Of a DNA stretch of 62,000 bases, positions 42,601 to 55,285 are shown one piece after another (within the stretch, counting starts at the first letter, position 1; each line of letters begins with the position of its first letter). This DNA comes from Chrysomallon squamiferum (Eukaryota; Mollusca; Gastropoda; Neomphalida; Peltospiridae). The notes under the pieces were generated by a model that was given only the letters and a program-made list of their open reading frames with translations, was not told where the DNA came from and made no database searches. The stretch is from the NCBI GenBank assembly GCA_012295275.1, contig CM022675.1, forward strand, positions 16,752,189-16,814,188, written 5' to 3'. Position numbers and translations under genes: made by a program.

Positions 42601-43804
42601 TTAAAAATAGTTCTGGGAAGAAAAATGAAAAGAAAAATGTGATTATTCTACATACACAAAAGTTAAGTAATATTAAGATACTTAACCTGTAATATAAAAT
42701 ACAACTGTCTTTTCAGTAATAATATTGCAAATATCAATTTATCTCTCATGTTACAAACTATGACACTATTCTGACAAAAAAAAGAAAAAAAAAGAAATAG
42801 CAAGCAATATAGCAACAGTTAATAAATATATGAGGATATGAATATGATATTTATAATAAATATATTACAAACTTTGTTTTATTTTCAACTTTGTCTTTGT
42901 AATTACATTATACTGATGAACATGCAGTTAATATTAAGTTTATATACTGCTTAATAATGGCTTTATTCATATTTTCAAGAATTCTATTTATTTATTGTTT
43001 TACATGCTAATATTTTATTACCGTAACATACTTATTTAACAAACAGTATGTCATTCAAATAAATTAATTATGAATGATGCAAGCTCAGTCAGTCTTACTT
43101 AGTATTAATTGAAATGTGAGCAATTGAATAATTAAATAGTAATAGTTTTGTGGAATATCCAGTTATTATAAATATAAATAAAAGTATTAAAGAAATAAAC
43201 AAAATAAAAATGAATAAAAACACCGTCAACATGAACGGTAACAACTGGCTTAAAAGTTAAATAGCTGTTACAAAAGTTATAATAAATGTTAAAATTTTAA
43301 ATTACAATATTATGAATATATAATATATTACAATTATTATTATAAATTCTAACTGATACTCATCATACTGGGTCTTGGGACGTCTATTTTCTCCAATTCT
43401 TCATTCAGTCAGAGTTAGGAAAATCACGATTATATAATTATAATAATATTAATAAAATAATATCATTCATTTATTCTACAAACTGTAAATTATAATTAGT
43501 AATCATTACTACATTAGTAGGTACGACAGTGAGTGAGTGACAGTATGTGACAAGGAAAAAAACGATAAATCTCACAAAGTACCATTAACAACAAACCTCA
43601 CATTTAATTATAATGATAACTGTTTAATTAAACAATTATACTATTTGACAAAGGCGGCAAATATCTCAACCGAATAAACGTGCTTAAAGCCCTAATAGTA
43701 ATAGTAACATCTCTCGATGTTTTCCGTAGAACTCTCAACGCATCGAAAATCAGAAAAGTAATAAAGGGAGAATTCATTGTATAGACTCATCCGTGACAAT
43801 TGTG

Positions 43805-43806
43805 GA

Positions 43807-43843
<37 letters not shown>

Positions 43844-43844
43844 A

Positions 43845-43890
<46 letters not shown>

Positions 43891-43916
43891 TGCAGATCTT
43901 ACATGATTAATGTGTA

Positions 43917-43970
<54 letters not shown>

Positions 43971-43972
43971 CT
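43805..43972. repeat. (AAAT)n/(AAT)n and (ATT)n microsatellites in inverted array
   Basis: A run of AAAT units (43805-43843) and AAT units (to about 43888) is followed, after about 28 bases, by about 53 bases of ATT units (43917-43970). AAT and ATT are reverse complements, so the two tracts can pair into a hairpin with a roughly 50-base stem. Confidence 0.85.
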
Positions 43973-44050
43973 AAATAAGAAAAGCAATTGCACATTGTCA
44001 GCCTCAGTGGAAAAGCCTTGCTTTTAAATAAAAAAAGCTCATTACACAAA

Positions 44051-44052
<2 letters not shown>

Positions 44053-44099
<47 letters not shown>
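44053..44099. repeat. (GT)n microsatellite
   Basis: A pure GT dinucleotide tract of about 47 bases. Confidence 0.9.
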
Positions 44100-44101
<2 letters not shown>

Positions 44102-44524
44102 CGCGTGCTTTGGTGCGCAAAGGCGTGCACTTTGCAAATCAAAGACAAATATTGTCTACAGCTTATTTGAAAAAAAAAAAAAAAAACTCATTTAATCTCC
44201 AACTGACCAACCTCATCAAAGAAATTGCAAAGAAAATATAAATAATAATAATAATAATAAAAAAATACTAGAACAAAAAACAAACAAACAACAAACACAA
44301 CAACACAACAACGCTTACTATAAATGTGGATAGAAATTCCATCCTTTGATTTTTATAAATTTTTATGTATATAATAAATAATACCGACATAAATTATTCT
44401 ACATCTTTGAACCAAAGCTGCAGTAAAAAAAGCCTGCACTGCATGTGAAAGTTCATGTCACTTGTCACACGTGACACACAGCAGAGCTGTATCCTAACCG
44501 GGCGCGAGCGGCACGACATTTGTT

Positions 44525-45190
44525 CTGTCCTACCAGACGCGAACTTTGATCCACCACTGAAGTCAAGTTGAACCCATCAGGGTGTGTATTAAAATGTTCT
44601 ATCATCTTAATGCAAAGCTACGTTTCCCCCCATTCTGGGTAGGATTGAACCTTCCAAGAAGCTTATACATGCATGTTATTAATAAAACACACACACACAT
44701 TACTTACTAGGTAAACCTAGAGTTTTTCCAATATTTACTCCAGGCATTTTCTTTTCTGTTGTTATCTTTGTACGTTGACAAAGAACAATCATAAAGTACT
44801 GGAAACATCTGAACGAGATGGATGAGTTGTTCATCTTCCATTTTCATGTACTGGGGAAATAATCTTGATTGTGATAGGTTAATATACTGTAGACGCTCGA
44901 GCAGAGAGACAAAAAATTGAAACAATTTCTGTCGGAATTTTGTCGCGAAAATGCCTGAAAAAATATTGGAAAAACTCTAGGTTTACCTAGTAAGTAATGT
45001 GTGTATTATTAATAATATGCATGTATAAGCTTCTTGGAAAACCCAGATCTATCCGGTATGGAGAGAAGGTAGCTTTGCATTAAGATGATAGAACATTTTA
45101 ATACGTATCCTGGAGGTTTAACTTGTCTTCAGTGGTGGATCAAAGTTTCAAAACTGATTATGGCGCCACGTTCGCGTCTGGTTAGGACAG
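44525..45190. mobile_element. Inverted repeat (~235-bp arms) around a MADF fragment
   Basis: The left arm (about 44525-44757) is repeated in reverse complement as the right arm (about 44950-45190). Shared blocks, read outward, are AAAATGCCTG, TATTGGAAAAACTCTAGG, TTTACCTAGTAAGTAATG, ATGCATGTATAAGCTTCTTG, TAGCTTTGCATTAAGATG, ATAGAACATTTTAATAC, TTCAGTGGTGGATCAAAG and TTCGCGTCTGG.TAGGACAG. The arms differ by point changes and small indels; the right arm has about 24 extra bases near its end. The roughly 190-base spacer encodes the start of a MADF domain on the minus strand. The structure fits either a transposon with long inverted termini or an inverted duplication of part of a MADF gene. Confidence 0.65.
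44708..44850 (-). pseudogene. Broken MADF-domain exon
   Basis: From a CCCCAG acceptor (44851-44856 on the plus strand), the minus strand reads MKMEDEQLIHLVQMFPVLYD, then CSLSTYKDNNRKENAW. This fits the first helices of a MADF (Myb/SANT-like in ADF1) DNA-binding domain. After AWS the frame is lost. The expected continuation, an IGKTLGLP-type segment, is present one frame over, up to a CCTA|GTAAGT donor. A one-base indel in an A-run therefore breaks it. The second copy of this exon end, in the right arm, carries a stop. MADF proteins occur both as host regulators and as accessory proteins of Harbinger-type transposons; which applies here is unknown. Confidence 0.55.
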
Positions 45191-47006
45191 TAGTTATTAG
45201 CAAAAACTATTTAAATACACCAGGCAAAACAAATATAAATTTTAACTCTTTTTATAGCTGATCATAACATCTATAGTGCTTGTAAAATCATATTTCTAGG
45301 ACCATACAGTTATTACTGTGTGTAGTACGGCGCTGAGAATGTGTACACCCAACCAAGAACATTGTTGTTTTAAACCGTATGACTTTTGGGAGGTTACCCC
45401 TGTAAACTAACCCTTGTCAAGAAAGTATTGACTACTTGTTTGTGGAAAAAAAGCTCTGATGGCCATTTGGAGGGATATCGCTGGTTTCACGTACATACAT
45501 ACATGTGTGTGCGTACTTGTGTGTGTGTGTGTGTGTGTATGCCTGTGAATGTGACAAGAATGACACATTATGCTTTTCTTCCTTGGGTCTTTAGTTATAA
45601 AAGGCAATTTGGCATTATCCCGAACTTCTGCTGCGAAGGGAAATAACTCATGTCTTCTTAAATGAAACTGTTGCTGTGAAGAGATGATCCTGCCACTGTC
45701 AGTCATTATTCTACACCTGTACAGCTGTTGCGAGTTTTCTGTTTTAAGAATTTCAAATGGATGAATAACTATCAACAGATCCTGCTTCAAGAGTTTATTA
45801 CTTTGTGTCTGTTAAATACAATTTCATTCTTTGTTTTTCATTTTGAATAATAGTACATGTATATATTTAGCCTGTATCCAGAAATAAGGATCATATGCAG
45901 TGTCAAGCTTGTAATACATAGTTTCTGTTTTCCAATAAACTATTTCTTAATAATTATAATTAGATAGAAGTGATTAGAAACGAAAATTAGTATGAAAGTA
46001 ATAATAAAAAAATAAATAACAACAGTATCAATAACATCTACAAAACTAATAAATTTACAAACGAACAAATCAATAATAGTTTTAAAAAAAATAAAAAATA
46101 AACAAATAAATAAGGAGAAAAGATTATTTTTTAATTTTTAACTTTTATTATTATTTATTTTATTTTATTTAGGACTTCCATTTTAAGTATTTAAAAAAAA
46201 AAGAAGAAAAAAAGTACATTTTCTTATCCTGATGTCATTTTCTCCCTGCAAGCTGCAATAACACAAAACTGACAACTGTGGAAGTCGATTGAGAGGTTGT
46301 TCACAGGACAAACGGATCCATGTGATTAATTAAAAGTTGTCTTCTCTTCCCTGAACTCTTCAATTAGAGATCGTTAAACGTCATGGAGAGTCCACTTGAC
46401 CGAACATTTCTGGAGTTGGATTTCTAATTTCATATCACGAATTCACTGACAAAATGAAACATATCAGTTTAAACAAATGTTGCTGAAAAAGAAATCGTTT
46501 ACTGAAAAATAAAATAAAAATAAAAATAAAATAAAATAAAGAAAGAAAGAATAAATGAAAGATGAACAAAACGAAAGAAATAAAGAAAACAGGTCAGCAT
46601 TTAAACAACATAAATACTACTACTACTACTACTAATAATAAAATATTTCCGTTTAAATAATATTTACAACAGACCAAATAGAAAGTATGCAGTTCCTAAA
46701 ATAATCAATTTTGCAGTTAGTCTGGAATATTAATATTTATAAGCTTCTTTATTCAGATTTATATTTATCTGTATCTTTACTGTTAAAACCATTAATTACT
46801 AATATAATTAAAAATATGACAAATTAAGGAAGAAATGTTTTGTTTAATGATGCGTTTAGTATTTTTAACATTGTTCACTAGGCATCAGCCGAGATCGAGG
46901 GACTTTACAGAAAGCGAGAAATGAAGAGTTTTTCCGCCTCTCGTTAAAATATTCGGTTAGTACCAACTAAACTTCAAATCGCACTACTATTTTGTAAAAA
47001 AATAAA

Positions 47007-47038
<32 letters not shown>

Positions 47039-48244
47039 TAAATAATGATAATAATAAAAAGAGAAAGAAGGAAACAAATTAGAAAAAAAAAAAAAAAAAA
47101 AAAAAATACAAAGAAAAAATGTGATAATAATTATCATACAGATTATATAGAAATAATACAGGTAGAGTCAGATCTATTAAAAAAAAATACTGAAGTTTAA
47201 GCTGCAAGGCCAATGATACAGAATTGGCCCCAGTAACGACTATAGCGTACACTTTTACGAATTTTAATCAAATTCTGTGATGCTGTGGTTATAATTATTA
47301 TTTTTTAAATCTGTGGTGACAAAACCGTTGAAGAAAATAACTGTTTTCCCAGATCTCTTTGCTGTTTGCGAAGGGCCCTCATGACAGTTAAAGCTTCAGG
47401 GCCCAAACATGTATAGGATAATATTTCTTATTTAAATTAAGTTTAAAAATTTAATTTGCATATCTGATATTGCACTTATCTCTATAAACGGATTTCTCGC
47501 ATTTCCTCAACATATTCAATATTTAGAAAAAATTAAATGAAACGTTAATTGTCGTCTAAAATATTAACCAGTCTTAATAACTGAGGGAAGGTCTGTGCGT
47601 CCCTGAATAACAGAAAAATGTCAACGCGTACTTTGTTTTATTTATATTTATTTATTTCTTCTCTGTCGTATCGTTGCTTTTTGTTTTAATCTATTGATCT
47701 TATATGAATGATTTGTGTTTTTTGTCTTCATTTTTCTGTTTATATAAACCAGTCACTCGTCGCAAGCAATACAAAGCCATTCGTAAACGTTTCCAAGCAC
47801 TTGAATGCTACATCTAATTTAAACATAAGCTATACATTTTCTGAGCTGGCATCGTCTCCTAATTAGGTTCAGGAAGGTGCGCGGGTAGAGCGAATAACGT
47901 GACTGGAAATTAAAGCTTGCATAATTCGATTGATACAAAATTTATGACTGTATATGTTCTGAAACGGACTGCCGCTTACACACACATTTATCGAATTTCT
48001 TTTATTCTTCTCCTTCCTTTTTTTTTCTTTTTCATTAACGTCAGAATGAATGGGATAAACCTATGTTAAAACAGGTGGGTGGATAGAAAAACAAGATTAG
48101 TGAATAATGAACGTTTAATACATCTCACTATGTTTAATATTGGTGGTTAATATGCAAAAAGAACATCTTTTTGATTATTTTAAGAGGAAGGCCACTGCGG
48201 CAACTCCGTGGCTGCATTTTTCGATTACCGGAATTTTCACGACA
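45191..48244. other. Intergenic repeat-rich DNA, no gene seen
   Basis: Short A-rich and AAAT-type tracts (for example about 46990-47040 and 47080-47107) and an ACT trinucleotide run near 46615-46635. The frames at 45386-45646 and 45407-45790 overlap on opposite strands, are crossed by a (TG)n tract, and match nothing I recognise. Confidence 0.45.
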
Positions 48245-48449
48245 GCATACAGACTGTACCACATACAGACTGTACCGCATACAGACTGTACCGCATACAG
48301 ACTGTACCACATACAGACTGTACCGCATACAGTTCTACCACATACAGACTGTACCACATACAGACTGTACCACATACAGACTGTACCGCATACAGACTAC
48401 CACATACAGACTGTACCACATACAGACTGTACCACATACAGACTGTACC
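48245..48449. repeat. 16-bp tandem array (13 units)
   Basis: Thirteen head-to-tail units of [AG]CATACAGACTGTACC, eleven of 16 bases and two shortened (at about 48325 and 48388). Each unit contains TACAG-A-CTGTA, a perfect 5-base dyad around one base. The unit has no stop codon in any of the six frames, and 16 is not a multiple of three, so all frames read through and produce long artificial open frames (TVPHTDCT..YRLYHIQ on plus, VCGTVCMWYSLYAVQS on minus). Confidence 0.95.
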
Positions 48450-49535
48450 ATATACGTTTTCATGAACTGGCGACCTGTGACGTCTCATGTCACCCTCTCT
48501 CACATCATCAGTGTTGTTTCCTTACTGCTACTACCACCAACACCATTACAAGTACTATTACTATTGCTACTATTGCTACTGTTACTACTATTACTACTAG
48601 TAATAATAATAATAATAATAATAAAATAATAATAATGCTACTGCTACTCTGTTGATAATGATGATAACAACATTAGTAATAACAACAAGAAAATCAACAA
48701 TAGTAATATTAACAGACTAAGAGAGAAATGAAGTATGTACCACTGTTAGAATAAATAAATAAACACACAACCAAACAAACATAATAAAGAATAAAAGAGA
48801 AAAAAGAAAAAGCTAGCAAGCAAGCATGCAAACAAACAAACAAACAAACAAACGAATGTAGCAGGTATGGACAGGAGAAATATTAAGACTAGCGTCCAAT
48901 CCGTACTTAACCTGGTGAAACGTCAGACAGACACCCTGAGAACGCGTGGTTGCTGCGCTAGCGACAGGCTCATTCACACTAAGTGGATTACTGAGAATTA
49001 TTCACAAAACCAGTCTGTCTATTAGCCTGGCTAACAGAAAACATCTAAGTGGCTTTATTCCTGGTGTTCACTGTGTACACATTTTATTATTCTGTTTCGG
49101 TGATGAAAGATTGCCATTGGGATCTGAGCCTACTTCATTAGTCTCCGTGTTACTGTCATTCCCATACAAAATCGTAATATCATTAGGCTTATACTGATTG
49201 GTCCACTAATTGTAAGAAACATACAGTTTCTTCTGTTATACAATACCTGCAGGTACTGGGATCGCTTCTCGATACCAGCTGTTACCCGACGTTAACTGGA
49301 CTTGTTGGATAACTTAATTGTCTCTCGTCTCTGCCACCTTGACACTTAATGCAAACTCCTCAATGTTATGTTTCTGCATAGGAATAAACAAAGTTGGCTA
49401 GGTTTTTTCTTCCTTATTTTCTAGTCTATGAAGATAATGGGTTGATCCAAAATCAACATGTAAGGTCTGCGTCAAAGATCCATTCTTTCTACTCGATAGA
49501 AAAAACCATGGATATGATATAACATGTTTCATTTG

Positions 49536-49576
<41 letters not shown>

Positions 49577-50724
49577 TAAACAAACAGAAAAAACATCTGA
49601 AACTAAGGCTTTAATAAATGTTTGTCTCTGAATATTTTTGTGTAGGAATAAAAAAGAGATAGAGTGTGAGACAACTGAAAATGAAAGGATAGACTGAGGG
49701 AGTCAGGAAATGAATGAAGAAAAACACAGAACTGAACAGGATATCATGTTTTATTGACAAATATCTGAAAGATATACAGTACATTTCATGACATACCATG
49801 ATGTTTCACCGATTTTTGTCCATGCCATTTTAAAACTTTACCCAATGAACCTATTGGGAATCAATCTCTTAGCATATTGTTCTTGAAGATGGCGCCAGTA
49901 ACTGAGACAAAACTACGTTCATTTAAGGAAACTCTTGAGCAAAACCAGCCGAGCGGATCGATTGATAAAACTCAATGGACGTTTGATGAATGGACCGTCT
50001 TCTGTTGTTTGCTGCGCTTCCTGTATCTGCTGTCTTATCAAGCAGCCGTGGTCAAGTGGATTCATTCTGTAATTTTTATTGTCCACCATTATAAACAAGA
50101 ACCACAATTATCTGTTTAAAGAAACAGATTGACCCTGGGATATCTCGACTAGTAAACTGACGACATGTTGGAAAATAAAAGTAATGATTAGCTTTCTACA
50201 TATGGTGTCTTATACATTTTTATTTATCACATTAAAATAATTACTTTAATATCTATCACAATAACTGCTATTTGATAACGATAATAATTATTATGATGAT
50301 GACGATGACAAAGACAGTGATAAATATGATGATGATGATGATGATGATAATAATAATAATAATACTACTAATAATAATAATGAAGAAGAAGAAGAAGAAG
50401 AAGATGATGATGGTGATGATGATGATTTTGAAGAATAAACGGAAAAAGAAGAATAATTTCATCAGCAATGAACCAGAAGGTTAAGACTTAAGTTTATAAA
50501 GAACTGAAAATCCATTCAATAAATTTAAATTTAAAATATGGAATTTCGTACATGTGTAGAATCATTTCTATGATCGACCCTCTTTGTGTTCTAATGTAGC
50601 TAATTCCTTTTTTAGCAGTGATATACGTTAGTTTGTGAAAGACTGTGGTGCCTGGTTTTCTAGATAAGACTAAATCTTCTCTGCTAATCGAGAAAATACC
50701 AACATACCTAATTCATTTGTAATA
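48450..50724. other. Intergenic DNA with simple repeats
   Basis: This holds imperfect ACT/AAT trinucleotides (about 48540-48640), (CAAA)n near 48830-48850, (TA)n at about 49536-49570 and GAT/AAT/GAA trinucleotides at about 50281-50425. The frame at 49877-50119 begins in a reasonable ATG context but matches nothing I know. Confidence 0.45.
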
Positions 50725-50932
50725 CAGTGGGACCTCGGGTTGCGAACGTAATTCGTTCCAGAACTCGGTTTATAAACCGAATTGAACGTAAACCGAAGTG
50801 ATGTCAGACACTCGAACACCACTCTCATTTTCTGCAATTATTTCTTTCTTAACGTCTACTATGACACGTTTATACTTTCCACCAGCATTATCGCTTTCAC
50901 CTTTTGTTTTCTTGGGCGCCATATTGGATAGC
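50725..50932 (-). mobile_element. Pogo/Tigger-like transposon deletion derivative
   Basis: A terminal repeat starts at 50725, directly after a TA target dinucleotide: CAGTGGGACCTCGGGTTGCG, then AACGTAATTCGTTCCAGAAC. A second arm follows, GTTTATAAACCGAATTGAAC and GTAAACCGAAG, which ends near 50798. Immediately next, on the minus strand, begins the N-terminus of a Tc1/mariner-superfamily (pogo/Tigger-like) transposase: MAPKKTKGESDNAGGKYKR, then VIVDVKKEIIAENESGVRVSD, starting at 50932. It resembles the first helix-turn-helix of that family. The rest of the transposase is missing; its N-terminus is fused directly to the far terminal repeat. No matching terminal repeat was found to the right, so that end may be truncated. 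Confidence 0.6.
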
Positions 50933-52316
50933 GTATAATAAAAAGTATACACATAAAAGCAGCAACACTTTAAAAAATGCGAGCGCCAAATCTCAGTGGA
51001 AAAGCTATTGCGCTGCAACTGCGTATCGATGACTAAAGGCCCTAATTGATGATATATACGTATTTTATACATGGTCAAGGACACGCACACACATATCATC
51101 ATACATAATTATGCACACATTCCAACACATGCGCACAAATAGAACACGTACTGTCGTCATTTAGTATGAAAGTTTTTCCATCAGCGATGAGCGATTTCAT
51201 AAGAACATGGGCATGATATAGTCTTAGGTAAATAAATGTGGAGGACTGGAAGGAACAGTAATCATTACACAAAACAGTTACATGCGTTTGCCACTAAATA
51301 ACCATTAGCGTCTACAAAGGTGTCAATAATAGTTATTCTTCAGTCATTTACATCGACTTTAAAAGATGAATCAACTTTAGAAGAGACCACCAACCCAACC
51401 GACAACAACAACAATCACAACAGCAAAATAAGCTAAAACATATGATAAAATTAAACTGAAAACAAAAAGAAAACAAAGAAAAAAAAAAAAAAAACTTAAA
51501 AAATAAAACAGAAAAAAATTCTAACATACCTTTTAAAATAGAGTTGAATTAACATTACACGTTTAACATTTCAAATTATATTTCGTTAAAGCCAAAGGGG
51601 TTGCAAGACTAGTGAATTATACAGAGTAACGTGTCCTGCTTTATTTGACTCATTTTAACTTTCAGGGCACGACACTCAAATTGAATTTAACGAGATGACA
51701 GCGGTTACAGTAATTTTGTAGAAGGAATTAAATGCGAATGGCCGATGATTCTTAAGCGCAAGGCGTTTGTCGGTTTGCTGCTGATAACGTTACTATCTGC
51801 TGGCTGCACTTCGCCTCGTGCTATCGATTTCTCGTCACGTGGTTGTCACCGATAGTCGACTTATGGCTTTACTGTTAAACGCTTTATTTAAAAAATATAG
51901 CTAAATATCCTTCTTAAACCCTTCTTGTTTATTACATAGATAAATATCTTTCCAATACTATTTTTATTTATTACAAAACTATTTGTAATTTTGTTTTTAT
52001 TTATTATAGGTAAATATTATTTTAATATTTATTATCTATTATTAAATATCGTATTTATTTAACTAAATATCCTATTTACATTATTTATTTATTTATTTGT
52101 CTGTTTGTCAATTTGTTTGTCTGTATTTCAAGCTAAACAATGTCTTGATTAAATATATACACGTCAGTGCAGTTTCAGATATGGTTCGTTTTAAAATCAG
52201 TTTTCCTCTGTGTTCTCATTGAGCAGTTTCCTAATCTAGCCAGAATATCTCGACTGGTATCAAAGACTAGTCCGTGTATGAAAAAGACATCTTGCTGCCA
52301 ACAGAAAAAAGTAGCA

Positions 52317-52322
<6 letters not shown>

Positions 52323-52372
<50 letters not shown>

Positions 52373-52440
52373 ACACACAAACACACACACCATAACACAC
52401 ACACACACAAACACATACACCCACAAACACATACACACAT
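52323..52440. repeat. (CA)n microsatellite
   Basis: A CA dinucleotide tract of about 118 bases, pure at first and then interrupted by GA, CAAA, CCATAA and CATA units. Confidence 0.88.
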
Positions 52441-53175
52441 TGGCATTCTTAATATACCATAGCAGACAAAGTAAATAATGATGGAGTATAAGAGTAATCA
52501 AAAAAGAAATAAGAACCAAAGAAAAATGGAAGAAAGAACTGAAGAATATGGAAAGTAAATTAAGTAAATGGAAAGAATCAAAAAGAAAAGAAGAAAAATG
52601 TGGAACAAATAAATAAACAAAGTAAATAGAAATAAATATAATTTTTATTTATTTATTTATTTATTTATTTTAAAGCTAAGAGTAATGTGGTATAAACAAA
52701 CACGTAAATTAATCCTACGCCCGTCACTGTCCCGTTTATTTCGTCATTGACGTTATTAATTCCTACCTTATTGACGTCGACAGACTGTCTTTATGACACG
52801 CGGTAGAGAAACGTGAACACATCTCTCTGTTTGATTCAATATTTATTGAAGTCACTTTGCCCAGTCAAGCAGGAATCATGATAACGCCACGTGTATCTGA
52901 TAGACACCCCGCGTGTCCTGTCTCCTCCACTGACTTGTGAAGATTTTCTAGATACTGAGAAAACTGACAAAGATTTTCTTTAAAGTCTATCCTTTAATTC
53001 CAGTTGAATGTCAATGTGTCAGGATTGTATTGTTTTTTTATTTTTTTATTTCAGTTGAATGATCAATTTTTCTACACAGCTCAGAGAGATATATATTTAC
53101 ATACATACATACCTACTTACATATATACATACTTAAATACATACATATACATACGTACGTACATACATACATAAC

Positions 53176-53178
<3 letters not shown>

Positions 53179-53257
<79 letters not shown>
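53179..53257. repeat. (TC)n microsatellite
   Basis: A pure TC tract of about 78 bases preceded by ACATACATACAT repeats. Confidence 0.9.
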
Positions 53258-53260
<3 letters not shown>

Positions 53261-54978
53261 ACAAAAAGTGCTTCCTGCATGCATCTAATTCAAATATTTG
53301 GTAGTTGTAGCAGAAGCGAAGAGTTTAAAGTACGTACGTGTTGAAAAGCAGATGAGCTGAAATATTTAGGATTGCTTGACAGCATTACAATGGTCGTTCG
53401 TGTTGTTAAGGGTTTTATGTGAATGTCTTAATAGAAACTTATTTTTAGAAGGCCGCTGAAACAGTTTCTCTGATGTTGATGGATTTCGTGCAGTTTCTGT
53501 ATAGTGTTCTTGTGATTACCGTAATAGTTACTTTACCTTTGAGCCATGCAGACAGTTGTAGGTATATGTGCGTATGTGTAGGAGAGTGTCTGTTTGTGGA
53601 GTTATGTATGTGTTAATTATGTGTGTGTGTGTGAATAAACATGTTCTGTTTTAGGCGAAAAGTCCTTTTTTATTTTACAGAGAGAATAGAATACAAAGTA
53701 ATGGTTGGTTATTTATTGCTCTTTTTTTAGTTTGATGGTTTCACAAAGGTCGATTTAAAAAAAAATAATAATAACGTAATAAAAGAGATTAAGGCTTAAT
53801 ACTCTAGACTAATTTTTATTTTGGCCCATAACCGAAATTACCATATCGTAGAAGATTAGATTTTATTCTAGAAATGCTTAATAAAACGGGAAATAAAGTA
53901 ATAAATAAAAATACGGTTATGAACAATGATATCACGGCTCCCCAGACAACCTATGACTGCATTCCTCATTCGGTTATTAATACCATCTTCTCTGTTTTAT
54001 ATATTTATATCCCCAATCCCTGATTTAAACAGCTTTGTAGTAATTAAGGGAAAAATCTTCTCCGACATTTCTATCTTCATATTTTCTCTCGGTTCAAAGC
54101 ATTAATGACTGAGTTATAAAGACCTCTTGCGAGTTGTCTCATAAAATATTACTTTCACGATTCACCAAGGAAAAAAGATCCATTCTTTGGGTCTCATCTA
54201 AAGGTAATCAATTTCTCCATACACGTCAAGCAGTGAAATATCTCTCATATTAACGGTCAAACAATATGACAACGAATGACATAAAACATCCCATGCGAAG
54301 AGATTCCAAACGCCGGCACTGATCTTCTGTTTATGGCTGTGCCAGGTCAAAGGTCGCCAATCAATCAGCCCCGTCGCCATTGGATGATCTGATTTGATTT
54401 TCAGCGGTGTGTTAAAATCAAAGCGATTGGACGGTTATAAGTTTGACAAGACAAGTCTTTATCGGTAAGAACAATCTCTTCGTACTGACACTTTAATTTT
54501 TATTTTCTCAGCCAGACTTTCTAATTCACTATTTGCGCCTGACTCTACATTTTTTCTCTAAGTGTATGAAGGACATGTCAGACGTGTGAACCAAACTGTT
54601 CATTTAACGAACAAGAGCGGCTCACGAATTATTCATAGATTTGTAAAAACCTGCCTCCTGGATACAGAACCGAGTACTTCGATTGACTGAGTGGATTTAC
54701 ACTGCAAATACAAGGTAAATTATTTGTTTCAGTCTTGTTAAAATCTTTATTAACGTTCGTCGATGAGATATATATTTTATACTGTGATTTGTCCGTTTTT
54801 GAAGATGTTGTTAATTTTATTCTAGACTGAATATTACTTTATAGAGCTGAGCTGATGTAAGTCTTCGTAATATTTAAGACATATCAAGAACAACAACAAC
54901 AAAAATAGAAAGAAAAAAAGCTTACGATGATAAAATAGTATATGAATAGTTTCGAAAAGCTATTTAAAAGCCGACAAT

Positions 54979-54979
<1 letters not shown>

Positions 54980-55027
<48 letters not shown>
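54980..55027. repeat. (CA)n microsatellite
   Basis: A pure CA dinucleotide tract of about 48 bases. Confidence 0.9.
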
Positions 55028-55030
<3 letters not shown>

Positions 55031-55203
55031 ATATGTTAACTTATAGAAATCAGTTAAATTTCTGTTTGTATTATACCATTCTAAAAGACTGTACAGCCTG
55101 TTGTTAAATGGTTCTAATAAAACGCATTCATAGAAAGCAAAGTTTTCTTTTTGTTTAAGAAGATAAGTAGAAAACATTATATTTTAAATTATATAAAAAC
55201 ACG

Positions 55204-55205
<2 letters not shown>

Positions 55206-55283
<78 letters not shown>
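55206..55283. repeat. (CT)n microsatellite
   Basis: A pure CT tract of about 78 bases. Confidence 0.9.

Positions 55284-55285
<2 letters not shown>

Larger units (their letters stand above)
42613..44524. other. HIBCH upstream region, no coding sequence seen
   Basis: AT-rich sequence that should contain the HIBCH noncoding first exon and promoter. It also holds an (AAAT)n/(AAT)n block facing an (ATT)n block at 43805-43972 and a (GT)n tract at 44053-44099. No protein-coding block was recognised on either strand. Confidence 0.45.

Noticed and set aside
44640-44670. GGTTCAATCC (minus strand), resembling a tRNA/SINE B box
   Set aside because: No matching A box or cloverleaf around it, and the other arm of the inverted repeat does not keep the sequence.
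45386-45790. Opposed frames of 86 and 127 residues
   Set aside because: They overlap on opposite strands across a (TG)n tract and show no conserved block.
48134-48655. Several 60-170-residue frames on both strands
   Set aside because: All are produced by the stop-free 16-bp tandem array and adjoining trinucleotide repeats.
49877-50119. 80-codon frame starting in a fair ATG context (ATGGCGCCAGTAACTGAGAC)
   Set aside because: No similarity I recognise, no splice partners found, and an equally long frame runs on the opposite strand. It could be a transposed fragment, but there is no support.
54198-54380. 60-residue minus-strand frame
   Set aside because: Composition looks protein-like, but there is no recognisable family, no exon context and the length is expected by chance.
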